From: Symbiodinium natans
Taxonomy: Eukaryota > Sar > Dinophyceae > Suessiales > Symbiodiniaceae
DNA: 64,000 nt
NCBI GenBank assembly: GCA_905221605.1
Contig: CAJNDS010000094.1
Coordinates: forward strand, 62,001 to 126,000
Reading direction: 5' to 3'
A program made the translations under genes and the position numbers. The notes beneath the pieces were generated by a model that made no database searches, was not told the origin of the DNA, and worked only from the letters and a program-made list of their open reading frames with translations. Of the stretch, positions 58,144 through 64,000 are shown one piece after another (position 1 is the stretch's first letter; each line of letters starts with the position of its first letter).

Positions 58144-59208
58144 TCACTGTGCACGATGTCGCTTCACTGCGCTTAACGAATCTTCCTGACAAAGACCAGG
58201 AAGGCATAGCGTGATGCTCGTCAAGCCCCTTCCTTTGGCGACAGAAACTACATCCTGAAGAAAGTGAAGAGTTCCAACGGCTGGAACTCCAAGGGACGCA
58301 CATGCCGTACCTGCGCTTCTGATGACTTCGATCGCAGCAGGATCAAGTTTCAATCCAGTGGGTTCAGCACACTTCTGCAAACTTAGGTGCCCCCGAGAGC
58401 CCATGGAATCAGTGTGCTCATCAGTCAAAAAGGGCATCGCGATTTCTGCCCAGGTTGGCTCCTGGAGCTTGCTTTCGCAACGAACGCACGCGCATTGGAA
58501 CCCCCAATCATTCCGCAGCGTCGCTTCGCGCAAAGATCTTGGTGACATCAACAAGCCGGCATCGAGGTAGGATCGTGAAACACGCTGCCCAGCTGCAATG
58601 TCCGCAACGGCTACAAGCTTCATGGTCTGACTGGTCGAGTCCCATTCCACTCGCGCATTTGGCCTGCAACTGTGCTCCACCATTGCCAAAGCTGCAAACA
58701 AGCCGAACAAGAAGCGAACTTGACACGTCGAGGCATTGGTAGAAGCTGGCAGATCCAACATTTCGACCCATGTTTCCGCATTGACATCACAGCACGCCCG
58801 CCATTGGGCCAGAAGCGTGCCTGCAGCTGGTCCTAACGATTCTGTCAAGTCGCTGGAGAGACATTGCAAAAGTTTATCGTCAAGCGCATCGTGCACCAAG
58901 TTCGAATCCCTGCTCAATTCCTTCGCAAGCTGCCTCGTCTCTGAGGCCGAGTTCACGTGTAGCCAAAGGCAACCTGCTACGAGATCATCCATCGCGTCGA
59001 GCTCCTCTTCACCAGCACGACAGGCCTTTGCCAACCACGTTCCATCAGAGGATCCTAAAACCAAAGGCTTCTCCTCGGCCAGTGTTTGGCCGAGCGCACA
59101 TGCCACTTGCGCTTCCAAGCATCGTCCATAACCACGGATTTCGCAGAGCCGAAGCTTTTGGTGGCTAGTTTTAAGGACGCGTGATTTGAGAAATGGCCAA
59201 GGTTCCAT
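58144..59208 (-). CDS. SET-domain protein (SMYD-like), 354 aa
   Basis: A single long frame. N-terminal SET strands appear at about residues 22-50 (LCEIRGYGRCLEAQVACA, then EEKPLVLG). The middle is Leu/Ala-rich, as in the insert of SMYD-type proteins. At about residues 175-195 FAALAMVEHSCRPNARVEW corresponds to the conserved Asn-His-Ser-Cys motif, with Glu in place of Asn. IAAGQRVSRSYLD gives the catalytic-region Tyr. RNDWGFQCACVRCES gives the post-SET Cys cluster with three visible Cys. A C-terminal helical tail follows. SAM-dependent protein-lysine methylation is known for the family; the altered EHSC may affect cofactor binding. No MYND zinc finger is visible. The start at 59208 is the first Met downstream of an in-frame stop. 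The C-terminal end may continue in another exon. Confidence 0.8.
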   Translation of the reverse strand: MEPWPFLKSRVLKTSHQKLRLCEIRGYGRCLEAQVACALGQTLAEEKPLVLGSSDGTWLAKACRAGEEELDAMDDLVAGCLWLHVNSASETRQLAKELSRDSNLVHDALDDKLLQCLSSDLTESLGPAAGTLLAQWRACCDVNAETWVEMLDLPASTNASTCQVRFLFGLFAALAMVEHSCRPNARVEWDSTSQTMKLVAVADIAAGQRVSRSYLDAGLLMSPRSLREATLRNDWGFQCACVRCESKLQEPTWAEIAMPFLTDEHTDSMGSRGHLSLQKCAEPTGLKLDPAAIEVIRSAGTACASLGVPAVGTLHFLQDVVSVAKGRGLTSITLCLPGLCQEDSLSAVKRHRAQ

Positions 59209-59250
59209 GCTCCTCCAACGGATGCCCTCTCATGATTGCTCTCTCACCTG

Positions 59251-59580
59251 GGCACATGCCTTGAGTTGATGCAAATGTCCACGCATCGCATCTACGTGGA
59301 ATCCAACAACCGCAGCAGTCACAGGCAAAGCTAAGATCAAACAGCAATTCGTGATCCAACGAACCTGACACGACCAGAAATGAGACCAGCTGCCTCCAAT
59401 GGACGAAAATGTCGCGGTCGACCTGGCACAAGCAAAATGCCACTGAAACACGTGCAACTACAACTCCGCACACATGTGTCCAGCAACCAACCTTGTCGCA
59501 CACAATGAAGCCCCAGCCATTCTTTGGGCAGAACGTCTTTATGTACCTGATGGCGTCACGAAAGGCATATCCTAGTCAAA
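59251..59580 (-). CDS. Cold-shock-type domain exons
   Basis: Exon about 59575-59492 reads RDAIRYIKTFCPKNGWGFIV, then CDK. A 69-bp GT-AG intron (59491-59423) follows, and exon 59422-59386 reads VDRDIFVHWRQL. GWGFI and DIFVHW are the two RNA/DNA-contact motifs of cold-shock domains (RNP1-like and RNP2-like). A third candidate exon ending at 59251 before GTGAGAG reads VVGFHVDAMRGHLHQLKA. Cold-shock-domain proteins are abundant nucleic-acid binders in dinoflagellates. The third candidate exon ends with a donor only 43 bp from the SET start codon, so the domain could belong to the SET gene, but the reading phases tried did not join. Confidence 0.55.
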
Positions 59581-59699
59581 TACCTATTCCACTAATCCAT
59601 GTGTTTTGCCACATTTGTCCCAGTCTGCCGGCTACACCTTCCTGCAGTGCTGGCTCAAGGTACAGCCTGACCAACTATGTAGCTGTGTATGAACTTGTT

Positions 59700-59955
59700 C
59701 ATGTATATGTATATGTATATGTATATGCTGACATTAATGCTGATACGGAACTATACAGAAGAAGATGTATCTCGTCTATATATATATATATATATAAAAT
59801 ATATATGCATACATTAGGGTTTGGGATTTTGGGTTTAGGTTAAGGGTTTTAGGGTTTAGGGTTTAGGGTTTAGGGTTTGTGGTTTGGGGTTTAGGGTTTA
59901 GGGTTTGGGGTCTAGGGTTTAGGGATGTTTAGGGTTCAGGCTTTCGGGTTTCTGG
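59700..59955. repeat. TATATG/TA microsatellites and TTTAGGG array at the strand switch
   Basis: TGTATA-type words at 59701-59727, a TA run at 59777-59797, and about 15 TTTAGGG-type words on the plus strand at 59814-59950. The block lies between the last minus-strand exon (59.58 kb) and the first plus-strand exon (59.985 kb). Confidence 0.9.
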
Positions 59956-59984
59956 TTCAGGGTGGGGTTATTGTCCGATTTCAG

Positions 59985-60975
59985 ACCAAAGGCTTCACGC
60001 CCATCTATGATCTGGTATGCGAACGAACACGTTGTGCTTGCTTAGGAGAACACCCAGCATGCGTAGCAGCGGTAGCAGCAGCGCTGCGGCCAACCATGAT
60101 GCATGAGCAACTCAACTACACTTGCACGACCTATGAAGTCAGGTATGACGCGGCTCCTGCGAAACACTTCCGACATCGGCAGGTAAGCACCCGCATTGTT
60201 TGGAATGTTGCATTTGTCCAACGGTATACACTGAAGTTTGAAAACGTGTCAAGCACGGACCAACATTCAGAGATTCCATCGACATTGAAAGTAATCGGCT
60301 CGAGCCTAAAGCAAATGCTGCTTCAAGCGCAAATGCAAATGATCATGCTGACAACTGTGCCCTGCTGAATGATGCGCTTCAAAGACATGACGTGTCCGAG
60401 ACACATTTAAGCATTTGCCAAACAAGCGCACAGACCATGCAACGATCATCGCCCCAACAGATCATACGATGTACGCTCCTGCAGGACTACTAGTCACATT
60501 GGCCACACTGGCCAGTGCCCCCACTGCCCACACTGTCCGCACTGCCCACACTGCCCGGCACTGCCCACACTGCCTGCACTGCCCGCACTGCCCACACTGC
60601 CCCACTGCCACCGCCACACTGCCACACTGCTGCACTGTTGTACTGCTGCTGCAACTGGCTGGGCCACACCGCCACTGGGCTGCACTGGCACAGTGCTACA
60701 CTGCCACGCTGCCTTCTGCACCTTCCTGGCGCCTTGCACCACCCTGCGTTCCTTCCGTGCGCCCTAACCTCCCTCTTACTTGCGCCTGCGCCCCCCCCTA
60801 GCGCCCCCCGCGCAATTGCACCCTGCGCCCCGGACTTCCACAGTTGTTTCCGTTTCTTTGTGGGTAAATTTGCTGGAGCTTTGATCCGAAGTTTATCCAT
60901 GCAGAAGGTTGATCCGCAGGTAGATCGCATTCCGTACAGCTGGCATCCTGTTCTTACGTGCAAGTTTGCAGCTTG
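59985..60975 (+). CDS. Unassigned plus-strand gene, first exons
   Basis: Exon 59985-60182 follows TTTCAG and reads TKGFTPIYDLVCERTRCACL, then GEHPACVAAVAAALRP and TYEVRYDAAPAKHFRHRQ, ending at a GTAAGC donor. A second exon ending at 60975 reads FRFFVGKFAGALIRSLSMQK, then VDPQVDRIPYSWHPVLTCKF, with a GTAAGT donor. Both donors support the plus orientation. The first exon is Cys-rich (CERTRCACLGEHPAC). The AG before it may be a cis acceptor or a spliced-leader trans-splice site. No family was recognised. Confidence 0.45.
60498..60725. repeat. CACTGCC-type repeat, about 220 bp
   Basis: Runs of CACTGCC, with TGC and CGC variants, about 25 copies with decay toward the right side. It lies in the likely intron between the two plus-strand exons. 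It gives His/Cys/Pro/Thr-rich artefact frames on plus and Gly/Ser/Val-rich ones on minus. Confidence 0.85.
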
Positions 60976-61074
60976 GTAAGTGCCTGATTTGCACTGCACT
61001 TACATTGCCCGATGCGGGTGCACTCCTGCGCGAGACGGCTTAACCCCGAGTACCCAGGAAGACGATTGGGATGT

Positions 61075-62900
61075 TATAATACCGCCAACACATCTATAAC
61101 TCCTGTTCTCGTGGCTCTACCCAAACATCGTCAGCCCAAGCGTTTTTCTTTTGAGCGCTTCATTAGCAAAGGTCGATCCGTGCCCTCAGAATCTCAAATC
61201 CACGAGCCATTACAGCTCCAATGACGATTTCCTGTGACACCAAAGACGAGGGCGCATTCCTCCTGATTGAACCTAAGGGTGCACAACAAATGTCTGAAGA
61301 GCGGGGCGGGGCATGAGTCCTGACACAAGCTTCTGCTTCGACGCATGCCATTGGTATCTGACTACTGAAGGCGCAGCCATGTGGCAGCTCACAGCTGTCG
61401 TCACCTGCCCCTTGTCCATGCAGCCTGCTCGTGCAACGCTAATGCCATATCTGTTCACGCCAGCTCGCTTGCAACTAGCACGCAGCCCGCCTGTGGAAGT
61501 ACAGCACTGCGAGCATCGACAGCACCACCATGATACCGGCATGGATGAGCATAAACATGACTGACCATGTGGCATGCAACCGCGAGCGCGTGCATCTCCA
61601 TCCCACGCACCAAAGCGAGCAAGTTAGGATGTGAGGATGCACCGCGTAGCATGCCTCATGTTCAATTTGTGTAATTACTTATTTTTGCAACTTCCTTCTG
61701 CAAAAATGTAAAGCGTCCAAAGAACCAATTGAAACCAAGCAGCACGGATCGGCATAACTTGCCACGCCTCCTGACTTGATTCGAAAACCCCTGCTCAATG
61801 CCGTAAGAGGAGATCTTATGAGTATACGGCCTAGGGTCTGCGGACTCCTCCCACCCATGCAGCACCTTGCTATGTACAAATGCATGGCACATGAGGGGAC
61901 CCTTTGCACGGTACAGCGCTGCAGCTACCCGCAGAGCTTAGGGACTGTCAAACCTTGTGATGCTGTGCTGTGCATCGCGTCATCTTGTGGGTTGCCCTTT
62001 CGTTAGAATCATCAATGCAACATGGCTCGCAGCTTATTGCGTTCGCAGAGGAGCAGCCGCATTTAAAACTCCAGAAGCGGGCAGAGCAAATTTGAGTTTT
62101 TTCCTGGGCTACTCTAGTATGCAGAATACGTTGCCTGTGGCTCACCTTGCCTGCAAAAGATGCTAGGAGAGTGAGCAGTCCTCCACGCTGATGCCATCCT
62201 GTCGGCACCACCTCCAAACCAAGGCAGCAAGGCAGCATGCCACTGCCCAACGCAACGGAAGTTTACCCACCGGCCTCTGCACGAAGGCTATTACGAGCGT
62301 AGTGCCTGAGTCAAAGCATCAAGTGCGAAGTAGTTCATTACATGATCATTGATACAGCGCCCGGCAAATGGGCGCTTCGGAGCCACGATGCCAGTCGGCA
62401 TGGAGGTCCAACCTCAAACATTGACAGTTGCCTCTTGCCCGATGGCACGACTCAAACACGACAAAATGCCGGCACCCCTAACGGCAAGCTACCCTAGCGA
62501 ATGTGCATGCAGACGCTGGGACATGCATTTCCGTATCTGGCAATGCTGCAAATAGCTTATTGAAGTTTGGTTGTTGGAACCTTGCTCTCGCTACCTGATC
62601 CGTTGCTGGGTAGCGGCGGTGGTGGTGCTGCTGCTGCTCTTGTTGCTATCACTGGTCATTGTCTCAAGGTTTCTGCCGTGAAGCTAACGAAGGCCTGGCG
62701 ATACTTCGGTGGACCAATGCAACCTCCGAGCTAGTTCGCCAAGGCTTTCGACACCACTGGACAGAAGGAAAATATATTGCTTCGAACATCCCCACCCTAC
62801 AGATTTGGAATTTGTGGGCACTGCAGGGATTCTCTGGGGATATTCTGCGATTGGCGAGGAATAGACCCAGGAGGCGAAGAGCTTGGCTCAAAATCTAACA
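61075..62900 (+). CDS. Possible further plus-strand exons
   Basis: Candidates on the plus strand are: about 61110-61224 (VALPKHRQPKRFSFERFISK); about 62360-62490 (TSNIDSCLLPDGTTQTRQNA); and 62665-62898 (ANEGLAILRWTNATSELVRQ, then SNIPTLQIWNLWALQGFSGD), which ends in a TAA. Minus-strand alternatives exist over parts of this stretch (61892-61662, SSYGIEQGFSNQVRRRGKLC). No domain was recognised and the strand is uncertain. Confidence 0.25.
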
Positions 62901-63160
62901 ACCCCACACCGAAAGTAAGAACAGTGCCGCTTGGCAATTTTTGTGAGCGTTAAAGTCGTTGATCCGCTTTGGGTCCCCAGCCGACTGTGAACAAAAATAT
63001 GGCTCTCAGAATATGCTGCGTCATGCCTCGCGTCACGCGGAACCTCGCTAAGTCACAGCGTTGTTTCGCTTATTTCGCCAGCCCTGGAGGGCATAGCCTT
63101 TCGACCGCTGGCCGACTCACACAAAAATGTCATCGAATTGCAAGGTGACGCTGCGCTTGT
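62901..63160. other. Interval without a gene
   Basis: Nothing recognisable on either strand. Confidence 0.3.
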
Positions 63161-63723
63161 TTGTGTGCCTCCCTTTCGCACGCTGTGTCAAAGGTCGTCG
63201 TCGTTGTCGTGGCCATAGTAAGTAGTGGAGCAATGGTAAGACTACTAGCCTGGCAGCATTGGTGGCAATACTTGTTACCAGTAGCACCATTCCACGTATT
63301 GACTATACCGCAGTGTCTTCGTGATTGTCGCCGTTGTCGTAATCGTATCAGACAGCTCTTTAGGAATGCATGTTTAATTTGCTTCAAAATCGCCACAGAA
63401 AACTTCGGCAAGACTAGGAATTTATCGAGAAACGAAATTACAAAACAACCTCATGATTATGGATACAACGAAACAGCTTTCAGAGGAACGGCGACTAGAC
63501 GAGGATGAGCTATAATCTATATATGGAAAACTCACACCCGCGCCTATCTCTCCAAAAGCCGAGTGCCGGAAAAATCACAGACAAATTACACACCCTGGAT
63601 ACCCTCCGAAATCCAATCAGTGAAGTGATCATCTTGATGCCCTTCGGTGGTTTGCTGTTTCCCGGGTGCGAACTCTATACATACTCACAGGCTATCCACG
63701 ACAAACAGTCGAGCTCTTTGTGA
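63161..63723 (+). CDS. Possible plus-strand exons at the right edge
   Basis: The plus-strand frame at 63505-63723 reads SLQKPSAGKITDKLHTLDTL, then SEVIILMPFGGLLFPGCEL, a protein-like segment. The preceding frame (63161-63508) contains a Val-rich run that may be low-complexity (GTCGTC repeat at 63194-63212). No family was recognised. Confidence 0.3.
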
Positions 63724-63999
63724 CGGCCAAGGCACTGCTTGCAGATGCCTTGGCACACTACGGCCGGGAAGGGAAGTAGCAAGCTTGCACATGCCTCGGT
63801 GTGGCCAACACGGAACCCACAAAACAGTCACGTCGGTGACCCTCGGCACCGCGCGTTGAAAAGACTCCAGTGTCTCCATTCCGCCAGCTGAGGATACTGC
63901 GTCTTGAAAGTTACCTGAGGGGTCAAGCTTCAACCACAATCGAAAATTATTGCAGTTCGCCACCTTCGATCTTGCAATCCAGGCACGGGGCATTGCCAT
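63685..63999 (-). other. Competing minus-strand open frame at the right edge
   Basis: The minus strand is open for 104 codons and reads protein-like (NCNNFRLWLKLDPSGNFQDA, then VTDVTVLWVPCWPHRG). It overlaps the end of the plus-strand candidate, so only one of them can be coding. The choice cannot be made from this window. Confidence 0.3.
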
Positions 64000-64000
64000 A

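Noticed and set aside
60415-60999. Several open frames of 80-170 codons on both strands
   Set aside because: Mostly translations of the CACTGCC repeat; only the exon ending at 60975 is retained.

Overview
The window looks like nuclear DNA of a dinoflagellate alga, probably of the Symbiodiniaceae/Suessiales type. This is inference. The evidence is short exons recognisable only as protein fragments, introns that are mostly GT-AG but include at least one apparent GA-AG case, very low coding density, long microsatellites, and many interstitial TTTAGGG/CCCTAAA tracts. No bacter­ial-style operon, rRNA, tRNA or CRISPR array was seen. All gene models were read by eye from both strands, so exon limits are approximate unless a splice site is quoted.

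Almost every recognisable gene from 0 to 59.6 kb lies on the minus strand, head to tail. From about 60 kb onward the best exon evidence is on the plus strand, so a strand switch probably sits at 59.6-60.0 kb, next to TA-rich and TTTAGGG repeats. Reading the minus strand in its own direction (high to low coordinates), the recognisable genes are: a cold-shock-type fragment (59.6-59.25 kb); a SMYD-like SET gene (59.2-58.1); unassigned exons (58.0-57.3 and 56.3-55.99); a 12.8-kb MMPL/RND-family membrane transporter gene (55.2-42.36); several unassigned multi-exon genes (39.9-32.8); a KH and double-WW RNA-binding gene (32.5-30.17); an unassigned helical protein (30.1-27.5); two more unassigned genes (26.4-25.84 and 25.2-22.32); an intron-poor EamA/DMT transporter (22.14-20.87); a second SET gene (19.5-15.0); a RING-vWA gene (14.7-8.9); an RRM gene (6.5-4.73); and unassigned genes to the left edge.

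The most unusual part is inside the MMPL gene. Exons that fit one another in sequence lie on both sides of an 8.2-kb interval (about 51.4-43.24 kb). That interval holds two arrays of the same 91-bp unit flanking a 31-bp-unit array, two 8-bp-unit microsatellites next to the downstream splice acceptor, and a decayed retroelement protease-like fragment.

Functionally the window is a mix: membrane transport (MMPL, EamA), protein methylation (two SET genes), probable ubiquitin ligation (RING-vWA) and RNA binding (KH-WW, RRM, cold-shock). Nothing indicates that these act in one pathway; shared orientation is the usual dinoflagellate arrangement of co-oriented genes.
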